DNA of 38,040 nucleotides from Bdellovibrionales bacterium (GTDB taxonomy: Bacteria > Bdellovibrionota > Bdellovibrionia > Bdellovibrionales > UBA1609), in NCBI GenBank assembly GCA_020850475.1, contig JADZEO010000051.1, positions 1-38,040 of the forward strand, given 5' to 3'. Every line of letters starts with the position of its first letter. Position 1 is the stretch's first letter. Made by a program: the position numbers and the translations under genes. The notes under the pieces were generated by a model that worked only from the letters and a program-made list of their open reading frames with translations, did no database searches and was not told where the DNA came from. Below are positions 24,796 through 32,907 of the stretch, one piece after another.

Positions 24796-26391
24796 TTAGA
24801 TTTCGGCACCTGAGGCATGAAAGCTGTCTGCCACCGCTGCTTGGCAAGCCCGTGTGTAGGAGTTGGTGCCGTGGCTTCCGAGCAGATCACCGGGTCTCAG
24901 ATACTCATAGAGTTCGCCGTAGTGCTTGACCTCAGTGGCACTCACCCGACGCATGAGATTCCACGGACGCAGATCTGAGGTCTTAGCGACACTCATCGCT
25001 CCCATGATTTCTGCGGCACTCTTGACCGTTTCCCGATGAAAAGTTGCCACTCGATGCCGTTTGTCCGAAACAAACAGACCGGCCGCGAGTGACGGATCTT
25101 GAGTTGCAACACCCGTTGGACAAGTGTTGTTGTTACAACGCAACGCCTGAATGCAACCCAATGCCAACATGAATCCACGGGCGGAATTGACCATGTCAGC
25201 CCCCATGGCCAGGCGCTTAACAATTTCAAAACCAGAAGTAACCTTTCCCGAAGCAATGACCCGTATGCGCTGACGCAAATCAAAACCCACGAGAGCATTG
25301 TGGACAAAGATCAATCCTTCGGTCAGAGGGGTGCCGATGTGATTGGAAAACTCCAGTGGTGCCGCTCCCGTTCCACCTTCGGCCCCATCGACGGTGATAA
25401 AGTCCGGAGAAATCCCCGTTTGGTGCATGGCCTTGCAGAGCGCTAAAAATTCGCGGCGCTTGCCGATGCACAATTTAAAACCAATGGGCTTACCGCCTGA
25501 CAGCTCCCTTAACTTCTTGATAAACTTCATCAGCTCAATCGGAGTCGAAAAGGCGGTGTGCGCCGGGGGAGAAATGACGTCTTTCCCCATCGGAACACCG
25601 CGAATCTCAGAAATTTCTTTGGTGACCTTAGCCGCCGGCAAGATACCACCATGCCCAGGCTTAGCCCCCTGGGACAATTTGATTTCAATCATTTTTACTT
25701 GCGGTAGCCGCGCCCGCTCCGCGAATTTGCTCTCGCTAAAGGTGCCGTCATCGGCCCGGCAACCAAAATATCCAGTACCAAATTGCCAAACAACGTCTCC
25801 GCCGTTTTCTAAGTGATAGGGGCTTAAGCCGCCCTCGCCAGTGTTGTGATAAAACCCATCGTCTTTGGCTCCGCCATTAAGAGCCTTTACCGCATTCGCG
25901 CTCAGGGCACCGTAGCTCATAGCCGAAATATTTAAGACACTCGCCGAGTAAGGTTGTTGGCAGTCGGGACCTCCGACCGTCACTCGCAAGGATTTAGGAT
26001 CAATATGAATGGGATGCAGCGAGTGACAGAGCCACTCATATCCCACTTCATAGACATTGCGTTGAGTGCCAAAGGGCAAAGTATCGAGGGTCCCCTTGGC
26101 CCGCTGGTAAACCAGACTTCGCTCTTCGCGACTGAACGGAACGCCATCGGTGTTGGATTCAACAAAGTACTGATTGATTTCTGGTCGAATCGCTTCAAAC
26201 ACGTACCGAAAATTCCCCAACACCGGAAAGTTACGTCGGATGGAGTGTTTGACTTGAAAAAAATCAACCAAACCGATGGCAATGATGGGACCAAACAGTA
26301 TCAGGGACCACAACACATGGGGATAAAAGGGAGCTGCAATCGCAACGCCCACGGTAATGATGACCACACCGATAACAAACTCGCGCCTCAT
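24796..26391 (-). CDS. Membrane-anchored FMN-binding glutamate-synthase-like protein
   Basis: A 531-residue protein. Two N-terminal membrane spans (~residues 4-44) are followed by a domain homologous to the synthase (FMN) domain of the large subunit of glutamate synthase (GltB). Visible motifs are ISAMSYGALS, NTGEGGLSPYH, KLSQGAKPGHGG, the GAEGGTGAAP phosphate-binding stretch and the CNNNTCPTGVATQ loop, whose cysteines resemble those that hold the 3Fe-4S cluster in GltB. It lacks the glutaminase (GATase) domain, so it is not a complete glutamate synthase. Related stand-alone proteins have uncertain roles. The ATG at 26391 is chosen over GTG at 26400, with GAGGGTGG as ribosome site. Confidence 0.86.
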   Translation of the reverse strand: MRREFVIGVVIITVGVAIAAPFYPHVLWSLILFGPIIAIGLVDFFQVKHSIRRNFPVLGNFRYVFEAIRPEINQYFVESNTDGVPFSREERSLVYQRAKGTLDTLPFGTQRNVYEVGYEWLCHSLHPIHIDPKSLRVTVGGPDCQQPYSASVLNISAMSYGALSANAVKALNGGAKDDGFYHNTGEGGLSPYHLENGGDVVWQFGTGYFGCRADDGTFSESKFAERARLPQVKMIEIKLSQGAKPGHGGILPAAKVTKEISEIRGVPMGKDVISPPAHTAFSTPIELMKFIKKLRELSGGKPIGFKLCIGKRREFLALCKAMHQTGISPDFITVDGAEGGTGAAPLEFSNHIGTPLTEGLIFVHNALVGFDLRQRIRVIASGKVTSGFEIVKRLAMGADMVNSARGFMLALGCIQALRCNNNTCPTGVATQDPSLAAGLFVSDKRHRVATFHRETVKSAAEIMGAMSVAKTSDLRPWNLMRRVSATEVKHYGELYEYLRPGDLLGSHGTNSYTRACQAAVADSFHASGAEI

Positions 26392-26461
26392 GTCCACCAC
26401 CCTCGTTGAAGTCTCATTGTCGACGATTCATTTCGGGCGAGCAAGACCTGTCTGCTAAGTC

Positions 26462-26490
26462 TTGCGATCCTCGTTCTCTCGTCTTACAAT
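26462..26490 (+). promoter_or_regulatory. Promoter of the CPBP-family gene
   Basis: TTGCGA (26462-26467), 17 bases, then TACAAT (26485-26490). Transcription would start about 26497, leaving a leader of only five or six bases and no Shine-Dalgarno. Confidence 0.55.
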
Positions 26491-26502
26491 TTCCCACAAA
26501 GC

Positions 26503-27264
26503 ATGAATCAACTTAAGACCTATATCCGCAAACACTTCTTACCGGAAACTCTACCAAAGGCGAGTGAGCGTGGCTCGTGGCTGAGCTTGCCGTTGATCGC
26601 CTTCTTGCTGTTGGTTTACGAGTACTTCGGCTGGCAGATGCCTTTTATGAGGTTGTCTCTGCAAGTCTCTTGGCTATCTAACTTTCCACCCAACAGTCTG
26701 AAGTATATCGCGCAAGCCTATACCTCCACGAGCTTTGTAATATTGTTCGTGCTGATCCCGTTGATTTTTTCGCGCCTCTTTCCAGTGGACGGACCCAATC
26801 CGTTTTCCTTTCGCCTGGAGCTATTCAAACAATTTATTCCCTCTTACTTGCCCCTGATTGTGTTGATGACTCCGGTGTTGTGGGTTGCCGCCGGCCGTCC
26901 GGACTTCAATCGGTTTTATCCACTTTACGAACCGGAGACTCTTCATCACTTGCTCGCCTATGAGACCATTTATATGGTCCAATTTGTCGCCATCGAATAT
27001 TTCTTTCGAGGTTTTATGCTGTTCCGGATGGAGCGCGCAGCTCCGGGCTATGGCGTGTGGGTCATGCTGATTCCCTATGCCCTCGTTCACATTCACAAGC
27101 CCTTCCCCGAGGCGGTCGCTTCTATTTTTGCGGGAATTGTTTTGGGTTTTCTTGCCCTTAAAAGTCGCTCAATTTGGCCCGGCGTACTGGTCCACTGTTA
27201 TGTTGCTCTCTCGACGGATTTGTTTTCACTGATTCGGTCAGGGCGCTTTTCAGTCTTGTTCTGA
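26503..27264 (+). CDS. CPBP-family (Abi/Rce1-like) intramembrane protein
   Basis: A 253-residue protein with about seven membrane spans. The CPBP domain (~150-240) has EYFFRGFML, the PYALVHI histidine and a later GVLVHCYVAL histidine. In the EExxxR motif the second Glu and the Arg are present, but the first Glu is Ile. This E-x-F-F-R-G form looks like a recognised sub-group. Founders of the family are CAAX prenyl endopeptidases and bacteriocin self-immunity proteins, and bacterial members are presumed glutamic intramembrane proteases. Activity is less sure without the first Glu. It has a promoter very close to the ATG. Its 3' end overlaps the next convergent gene by 15 bases. Confidence 0.84.
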   Translation: MNQLKTYIRKHFLPETLPKASERGSWLSLPLIAFLLLVYEYFGWQMPFMRLSLQVSWLSNFPPNSLKYIAQAYTSTSFVILFVLIPLIFSRLFPVDGPNPFSFRLELFKQFIPSYLPLIVLMTPVLWVAAGRPDFNRFYPLYEPETLHHLLAYETIYMVQFVAIEYFFRGFMLFRMERAAPGYGVWVMLIPYALVHIHKPFPEAVASIFAGIVLGFLALKSRSIWPGVLVHCYVALSTDLFSLIRSGRFSVLF

Positions 27265-28761
27265 CTGAGCCGGCAGACGAACCGTGCCTTGAGCCCTAAC
27301 AGGCTTCGGACTCTTGTTCGGCGAACGCTCCACCTTTGCTTCTTGATTTGGCGTCCCCGGCTGAGGCCGGCACATCCGCACGACACTTGAAGTGCTTTGT
27401 ATTCCACCCTTAAGGTAATGAACAAAGCTGCCGTCGATATAGTGAAGATCCAATCCCAAAGATTTTAATTTCCTTTCAACATCATCATGAAAGGTGGGCA
27501 AGATCTGTCGAGGCACAACCAACAAAGGACCTACCGGAATTGAGTTGACGGGATTGGGATTGAGATTCACCGCATGATCATCCCATTGACCATATTTTGC
27601 TTTGATGCGTTCCGGAGCAAAAACCAGCGGCAGCGGCACCGTCTTAATTTCGGCACAGTTGGTGCGCTTTTTAACTTCTTCAGTAATGGCCGTCAGGCCC
27701 TCGTCGATAATTTGGGCATAGGTCTCATTCGCCTTGAGGAGTTCTTCGCAAAGTTTGCGCGTCTTAGCGGGTGCCGACGCCACTTTATCTTGAGCGATAA
27801 GCTCCATGCATGGAGAAAAATCATCGCGTTGAACCACTGGGATTGCATCTTTTCCCTCGGGAATGGGCGGACTGATTTGAAATTCACCACTTCCGGATTT
27901 ACTTGCTTTAATCAATTCCAGCGCCAACCGAGGCGCGGCGTGGGTAATGGCAAAATCACATTGGTCGGCCGGCTGGGCCCTCACCCTCAATACGCCAAAA
28001 ATCTCGTTCACCATTCCCGGGTCGCCCCAGGCCGTATTCACCGTCATCAAATCTTGAGCGAGATTAACATCAAGAACCTTTTGCGTCGTCGCCGTCAGGT
28101 TGTTCCCCGCAACGATGAGGTTGCCGGGGAAGGGGGCAATATTGCCGCCAAAGTCGCCGTGTCCCGGATAATCTTTGCTCTTCGGCAGCGACTCTTGAGC
28201 GACGTAACCCATTTGGCAACTCAGCGCCACCGCTGCCGGAGTGGAATCCTCGTCGCGGCTCACATGAGGCAGATCAAAAATCGTCCCGCGACCTGTGCTG
28301 TTGGAAACTGCTACTTCGAAGTAGTCTTGGACCCATAAGGCCTCGTCGGTCGGAACTGGAATAAACCGAACAAAGTCGGCATAGGGCGGCTCAAGAAATT
28401 TATTAAACAATCGATAGACTTCCGAATTTTCCAGCCGCGGTACTAAAATCGCGACCTGTGGCCGACTCTCATCTTCGACCAACTTTTCGATGAGTTCCCG
28501 CAAAAACTGGACGTGCGATGGCTGAGGCGAATATCCCAGAAAAATCAGTCCCGGAGGAAAGGTCGGCGGCAGCAGGACTAAGCCCTCACTGCCCGGACAA
28601 ACGGGAACCTTCTCACTGCGCCACTTGGATTGGAAAAAGTAGTTTCGGCATCCAGCAAAAGCTTCGTCATATTCTGAATCGGTCGCAACGTTATTCTTGC
28701 CAATAAGACTACAGGCTGACAGCGAAACCGCACAACTAAGAGCTAAAATTGACTTCCGCAA
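27250..28761 (-). CDS. Lipoprotein homologous to protein-arginine deiminase, catalytic residues lost
   Basis: A 503-residue lipoprotein (lipobox LSAC at 14-17). Residues ~60-460 follow the catalytic domain of vertebrate protein-arginine deiminases in order. WVQD (Asp146) matches the WIQDEMEIGY aspartate. GDFGGNIAPFPG matches the GNLEVSPP loop. PGMVNEIF occupies the place of VGHVDEFL. LGLDLHYID...GGIQSTSS occupies the place of LGLHCTFIDD...GEVHCGTN. On this alignment the family's His is Met250, its second Asp is Asn252 and its nucleophile Cys is Ser456 (codon AGC where TGC encodes Cys). Only the first Asp is kept, so it cannot use PAD chemistry. It may bind arginine-rich protein. A basic Pro/Lys-rich tail of ~45 residues follows. 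The ribosome site is GGAGG. Confidence 0.8.
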   Translation of the reverse strand: MRKSILALSCAVSLSACSLIGKNNVATDSEYDEAFAGCRNYFFQSKWRSEKVPVCPGSEGLVLLPPTFPPGLIFLGYSPQPSHVQFLRELIEKLVEDESRPQVAILVPRLENSEVYRLFNKFLEPPYADFVRFIPVPTDEALWVQDYFEVAVSNSTGRGTIFDLPHVSRDEDSTPAAVALSCQMGYVAQESLPKSKDYPGHGDFGGNIAPFPGNLIVAGNNLTATTQKVLDVNLAQDLMTVNTAWGDPGMVNEIFGVLRVRAQPADQCDFAITHAAPRLALELIKASKSGSGEFQISPPIPEGKDAIPVVQRDDFSPCMELIAQDKVASAPAKTRKLCEELLKANETYAQIIDEGLTAITEEVKKRTNCAEIKTVPLPLVFAPERIKAKYGQWDDHAVNLNPNPVNSIPVGPLLVVPRQILPTFHDDVERKLKSLGLDLHYIDGSFVHYLKGGIQSTSSVVRMCRPQPGTPNQEAKVERSPNKSPKPVRAQGTVRLPAQSEQD

Positions 28762-28813
28762 ATTGCCTCCACCTCAATCAAAAATTTACAATGTCTTAAG
28801 GATCGGATCAACC

Positions 28814-29440
28814 CTAAGGTGAAGAATTTGGTGCCGCCTCTTGATCGGCAAGAACCACGACGTGGGGATGCTCTTTGAGCAAACGGGTGGCCGGCACATC
28901 GATCTTCGCGTCCAGCACCTGTCGCAAGATTTTTCGCTTGCTCGCGCCATTAACCAGCAACAAGACCTTGGCGGTAGACAAAATTGCACTCAGTCCGTAA
29001 GTCACACCCCAGCTCCCGCGCGGGATTTTGAGTGTGTCGCAGGTCTCGTTGCACAGAGGCACGCAGGCTTGGTACAAAGCCCAAGGAAGTCCTGGTTCAT
29101 GAAATCCCAAATGGCCGTTGAGTCCTAAGCCAAGCACCGCGACATCGCCTTGAGTGTATTGGTCACCCGATACAAAGCGGCTTTGATAGTGTGGCAGATG
29201 TTCAATAAAAAATTTGGCGAACAAGCCGTGGTGCGGCGAGCTCACCACATCATCGATTTGAATCAAGTGACTTTGGGCTAGGAAGGCGGGTCTGGTTTTC
29301 TCCCAATATTCATAAAGTGGAGTTGGCGTTTTTCCCGCTGGCAAATAATACGTGCGGTGTCCGTCCTGGAAGGACTCCACACACCATTGGTGGGCCCGCT
29401 CCACCCAACTCGCCATTCCCTTGCAAACAACTAGCTTCAT
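28814..29440 (-). CDS. Glucosamine-6-phosphate deaminase-like protein
   Basis: A 208-residue member of the GlcN-6-P isomerase/6-phosphogluconolactonase superfamily. The YLPAGKTPTPLY strand-loop near residue 32 binds the sugar phosphate, and the hallmark GLGLNGHLGFHEPG (~126-139) is the NagB catalytic block (general base and phosphate-contact residues). The FHEPG ending favours deaminase over lactonase. It is shorter than NagB from E. coli (266), but the core is complete. It diverges from a PIG-L-type deacetylase with only 30 bases between, hinting at one amino-sugar pathway. No obvious ribosome site is seen; CATAAT lies eight bases before the ATG. Confidence 0.82.
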   Translation of the reverse strand: MKLVVCKGMASWVERAHQWCVESFQDGHRTYYLPAGKTPTPLYEYWEKTRPAFLAQSHLIQIDDVVSSPHHGLFAKFFIEHLPHYQSRFVSGDQYTQGDVAVLGLGLNGHLGFHEPGLPWALYQACVPLCNETCDTLKIPRGSWGVTYGLSAILSTAKVLLLVNGASKRKILRQVLDAKIDVPATRLLKEHPHVVVLADQEAAPNSSP

Positions 29441-29470
29441 GGTTCAAAATTATGTCCTGCAGAGGACGAG

Positions 29471-30151
29471 ATGAAAAGCAAAAAGTGCAACTTAGTGGTC
29501 GTAGCGCATCCGGATGATGAAACTCTCTTTTTTGGTGGTCTCATCCAAATGCACCGCCGCCACCCCTGGGAAGTGGTCTGTGCTACAGATGGTAACGCCG
29601 ACGGCTTCGGCGCTCAACGCAAGCTCCAATTTGAGCGGGCATGTCGGACTCTCGGGGTAAAGAAAACTCACTGGCTCGGCTTTCCTGATGTTTATGAAAA
29701 TCGGCTGAACTTGACCGAGCTCTGCTCCCAACTCAAAGAATTCACGCATGCTCAAGATGTATTCACTCACAACAGCTTGGGTGAGTATGGTCATCCCCAC
29801 CACCAAGATGTGTGTGCCGCGACTCATGAGGCCTTCGCCAAACACCAAAATGTTTTTAGCACCGCCTACAATGCCTACCCAGAAAAGATCTTTCGACTCA
29901 CCCCGCGCGCGTATCAAAATAAGACGAAGGTGCTCACCAAGATTTATAGCTCCGAGACCCGGCGCTTCACTCACCTGTTGCCGGCGACCTGGACGGAAGG
30001 CTTTGTACGCGTTTCTTCGCGCGAGGCCCGGGCCCTTTACGCTTATCTCGCCAGCGGCGCCCCCTTGGCCGCCAAGGACCTGAAGGTATTTCGTTGGTAC
30101 CTCCCCTACCTCGAAGGAGAAGCCCTCCGCAAAATGCCCCGACCGTTCTGA
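29471..30151 (+). CDS. PIG-L/LmbE-family N-acetylglucosaminyl deacetylase
   Basis: A 226-residue zinc hydrolase. The metal/base motif HPDDE is at residues 13-17, and the third metal histidine lies in GEYGHPHHQDV (~100). The family removes acetyl groups from GlcNAc-containing glycans or conjugates such as bacillithiol precursors. There is no signal peptide, so it acts on cytosolic sugars. The ribosome site GAGGACGAG lies just before the ATG. With the divergent deaminase it could release acetate and ammonia from peptidoglycan-derived GlcNAc, a reasonable but untested link in a cell that recycles prey or own wall. Confidence 0.86.
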   Translation: MKSKKCNLVVVAHPDDETLFFGGLIQMHRRHPWEVVCATDGNADGFGAQRKLQFERACRTLGVKKTHWLGFPDVYENRLNLTELCSQLKEFTHAQDVFTHNSLGEYGHPHHQDVCAATHEAFAKHQNVFSTAYNAYPEKIFRLTPRAYQNKTKVLTKIYSSETRRFTHLLPATWTEGFVRVSSREARALYAYLASGAPLAAKDLKVFRWYLPYLEGEALRKMPRPF

Positions 30152-30248
30152 GTTAGGCGTCTTGTTTAGAGCCAGTTTTCTCAAGAAAAATTCACTTAAC
30201 GGGCGTCGCTATAATTCCGAATGAATAGAGAGGAAAAACGATTTTTGT

Positions 30249-30629
30249 ATGTCCAAATCAAAACAGTCCACAATACTTGTTGTTGAAGATGATCCCACCT
30301 TGCTGGAGTTTCTGGTCGACACCCTCAAAGCCCAGGACTTTCTGGTGTTGGCGGCGGCCAGTGGCAATCAGGCCTGGCAGATGATCCAAACTTCTGCGAT
30401 TGATCTTCTCGTCACGGACTCGGCGATGCCCGATGGTAACGGCTTTCAACTGATCCGCCAGATCGAGCAGAGTGGCCGAGCCATGCCCGTCTTGGTTCTC
30501 TCCGGGTATTTGAGTCTCGATGAAAAGAGCGCAAAAAAGCGGGGAGCGACGGCCTACCTGCGAAAACCCGCTACCCCGAGTGAGCTCGTGAGCGCAGTCA
30601 AGTCGCTGATTGGTTCTCACGCCGCTTAA
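30249..30629 (+). CDS. Stand-alone receiver (CheY-like) response regulator
   Basis: A 126-residue protein that is one receiver domain with no output domain. Acidic residues EDD (15-17), the phosphorylated Asp57 in LVTDSAMPDG, the conserved Ser/Thr position in VLVLSGY, and Lys in YLRKPAT are all visible. It will carry phosphate from a kinase to a partner protein or act as a competitor. No kinase is adjacent. The nearest in this window is the hybrid kinase at 14581. GAGAGGA is visible upstream but about 16 bases from the ATG. Confidence 0.9.
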   Translation: MSKSKQSTILVVEDDPTLLEFLVDTLKAQDFLVLAAASGNQAWQMIQTSAIDLLVTDSAMPDGNGFQLIRQIEQSGRAMPVLVLSGYLSLDEKSAKKRGATAYLRKPATPSELVSAVKSLIGSHAA

Positions 30630-30715
30630 TCCTCGTCCCCGAAGCGTTTTTCATTTGAGCTCACTCCTCTGAATCGATACAATCCTCGGCATTTCCATCA
30701 GCCTAGGGTGGTCGA

Positions 30716-31852
30716 ATGAAAACGATTGATTGGGATCAGGAACGACAGGATTTTCCCGCCGCCCTTTCGCATACCTACTTGTTAACCGCCGCCGTCGGCC
30801 CAATTTCCAGCCCTGTGTACCGCGCTTATGAGCGTCACTACCGTGGCCTGCTGGAAAACGGCGACTATAATTGGCTGGACAATGTCAACATGCTTGACCA
30901 AGTTCGAGTGCGGGCGGCGCAGTTTCTGAGTGCTTCAAGTCCACAAGAGGTCGGCTTTAGCAACTCGACCAGTATGGCCATGAACTATTTGGCGACCATG
31001 ATGGCCCGCCATCTACGGAGCCGGGGAGTTCCCCTCCGCATCCTCTCGTGCCAAGAAGAATTTCCTTCAACGACCGTGCCCTGGCTCTATCAAGGTTTCG
31101 AGGTCAGCCAAGTGCCCGCAGCACAATTGATTGCTGAGATTGAGCGCCAACGCCCCACTTTGGTCGTCACCAGTGCCGTTCAGTTTGGGACTGGCTATCG
31201 GCAAGATCTTAAGTTGTTGGGCGAGGTTTGTCGGCAAAACCAGGCTCAATTGATTGTGAACGCCACGCAAGCCCTGGGGGCCTTCCCGGTGAGTGTCAAG
31301 GAGTGCAATATCACCGCGCTCACGGCAACTTGTCATAAGTGGATGTGCTGTGGGTACGGATTGTGTCTCCTTTACGTTGCAAACGAATTGAGTGCCGCGA
31401 TGACTCCCGCCTTGGCCGGTTGGCTGAGCGTGAAAGATCCCTTGGCAATGAACAATCGCAGTGTCGAGGTAAAAAATGAAGCCACGGCGGTGGAGATGGG
31501 AATTCCTGGTTTTGCGACCATCGGCGCCTTTGGCCAACAACTCCAGACGATTGAGCGCCTTGGTATCGATCGCATCGCCTCACGAATTCTCGATCTTTCC
31601 AAATATGCTCATCAAGAGCTCTCGGCCATCTGTCGGGTGGCCAGCACTCGCACGAACTCTCCCAACTTGTCCAGTCCTGACAGTGGAATACTCATGCTTC
31701 AGATCAATGATGCTGAGGCGATTGCACAAAAGCTGGGTGAGCAAAACATCTATGTTTCGGTTCGGCAAGGTGGGTTGCGAATTGCGACTCACTATTTTAA
31801 CAACCACCACGACGTCGATCGTTTGGTCGACGGACTCAAAGGTCTGCTATGA
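30716..31852 (+). CDS. Class V aminotransferase-fold PLP enzyme
   Basis: A 378-residue PLP-fold protein related to cysteine desulfurase and isopenicillin-N epimerase-type class V enzymes. The PLP lysine is Lys208 in TATCHKWMCC. The TSAVQFGTGYRQDL loop and FSNSTSMAMNYLATMM are as in the family. At the position where an Asp usually contacts the pyridine nitrogen (VDATQ), here VNATQ with Asn182. This change usually weakens PLP catalysis, but Asn/other residues are known in some PLP enzymes. Specific reaction unknown. The ribosome site AGGGTGG is close to the ATG. The stop overlaps ilvE in ATGA. Confidence 0.8.
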   Translation: MKTIDWDQERQDFPAALSHTYLLTAAVGPISSPVYRAYERHYRGLLENGDYNWLDNVNMLDQVRVRAAQFLSASSPQEVGFSNSTSMAMNYLATMMARHLRSRGVPLRILSCQEEFPSTTVPWLYQGFEVSQVPAAQLIAEIERQRPTLVVTSAVQFGTGYRQDLKLLGEVCRQNQAQLIVNATQALGAFPVSVKECNITALTATCHKWMCCGYGLCLLYVANELSAAMTPALAGWLSVKDPLAMNNRSVEVKNEATAVEMGIPGFATIGAFGQQLQTIERLGIDRIASRILDLSKYAHQELSAICRVASTRTNSPNLSSPDSGILMLQINDAEAIAQKLGEQNIYVSVRQGGLRIATHYFNNHHDVDRLVDGLKGLL

Positions 31853-32907
31853 CGATCAATATTGATCCCCACTGTGATTCTCTTGTGGCTAAGACTTCGT
31901 TGCCCCAGGAGCTCGGGTTCGGCAAATTTTTTGCGCCGCTGATGGTGACCGCGCAATACCGAGACCAAAAATGGCAGAACTTAACTCTCGGGCCATACGC
32001 TCCTCTCGCCCTCGATCCGGCCACGATGGTTTTCCATTATGGACAAAGTATTTTCGAAGGTCTAAAGGCCTATCGCAATCGCTCTTCGCTTCATTTGTTT
32101 CGGGTCATGGACCATGCTCGACGCTTTAACCTTTCCGCCAAGCGAATGGCCATGCCCGTCTTGCCGGAAGAAATGTTCGCCGAAGGGGCCGTGGCTTTTT
32201 GTCGCGCGGTCGCGCCCCTGGTTCCTTCTGATGACGTGTCAAACCTCTACTTGCGACCCTTCATGTTTGCCGATCAAGTGGGACTTGGCGTTCGCCCCTC
32301 CGAATCCTACCTCTTTTTGATTATTGGAACTCCCTCTGGAAAATATTTTGCCGACGAAGCGGTCAAGGTGATGATCGAGCGCAGTTATAGCCGGGCTGCT
32401 TCCGGTGGAGGCACCGGGGCCGTTAAGACGGGAGGAAACTACGCCGCCAGCCTCTTGAGTGACCGTCGAGCGAAGACCGCCGGCTTCCATCAAACACTTT
32501 GGCTCGACTCGTCCACCCGCAAGAATGTCGAAGAGCTCACGGGCATGAATATCTTTTTTGTGCGCAACAATTCGCTGGTAACTCCTCGGTTGAACAATTC
32601 AATTCTTCCCGGAGTGACTCGCGATACAATTTTTGTGTTAGCCAAAGAGCTCAATATTCCGGTGGTTGAAGAAGTCGTGCCGATCGACAACATTTTGCGG
32701 GACATCAAGGGGCAAACTTGTACCGAGTGCTTTGTCTGCGGAACAGCCGCGGGAATCACTCCCGTCGCTTTGCTGGGGGAACCGGGCCTGCCTCCCTACA
32801 CCCTCGCCGCAAGCCCTGGTCCAATTACCCAAAAACTTGCCAAAGCTCTGCACGAAACGCAACGAGGACAGCGCCCCTCTCCAGCGGAGTGGATTGTTCG
32901 CGCATGA
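31849..32907 (+). CDS. ilvE: Branched-chain amino-acid aminotransferase
   Basis: A 352-residue cytoplasmic PLP enzyme of fold type IV. It interconverts Leu/Ile/Val with their 2-oxo acids using glutamate/2-oxoglutarate. The conserved HYGQSIFEGLKAYR, the PLP lysine Lys193 in GAVKTGGNYAASL, and the catalytic-face VEELTGMNIFFV and CTECFVCGTAAGITPV are all seen. The length (352) is right for the longer (type II, BCAT) form. It starts four bases before the stop of the class V aminotransferase and ends four bases into the astacin ATG, so three proteins are made from one message. Confidence 0.92.
   Translation: MTINIDPHCDSLVAKTSLPQELGFGKFFAPLMVTAQYRDQKWQNLTLGPYAPLALDPATMVFHYGQSIFEGLKAYRNRSSLHLFRVMDHARRFNLSAKRMAMPVLPEEMFAEGAVAFCRAVAPLVPSDDVSNLYLRPFMFADQVGLGVRPSESYLFLIIGTPSGKYFADEAVKVMIERSYSRAASGGGTGAVKTGGNYAASLLSDRRAKTAGFHQTLWLDSSTRKNVEELTGMNIFFVRNNSLVTPRLNNSILPGVTRDTIFVLAKELNIPVVEEVVPIDNILRDIKGQTCTECFVCGTAAGITPVALLGEPGLPPYTLAASPGPITQKLAKALHETQRGQRPSPAEWIVRA

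Noticed and set aside
29492-30184. 230-codon minus-strand frame inside the PIG-L gene
   Set aside because: The plus strand has HPDDE and other PIG-L motifs. The minus-strand frame has none.
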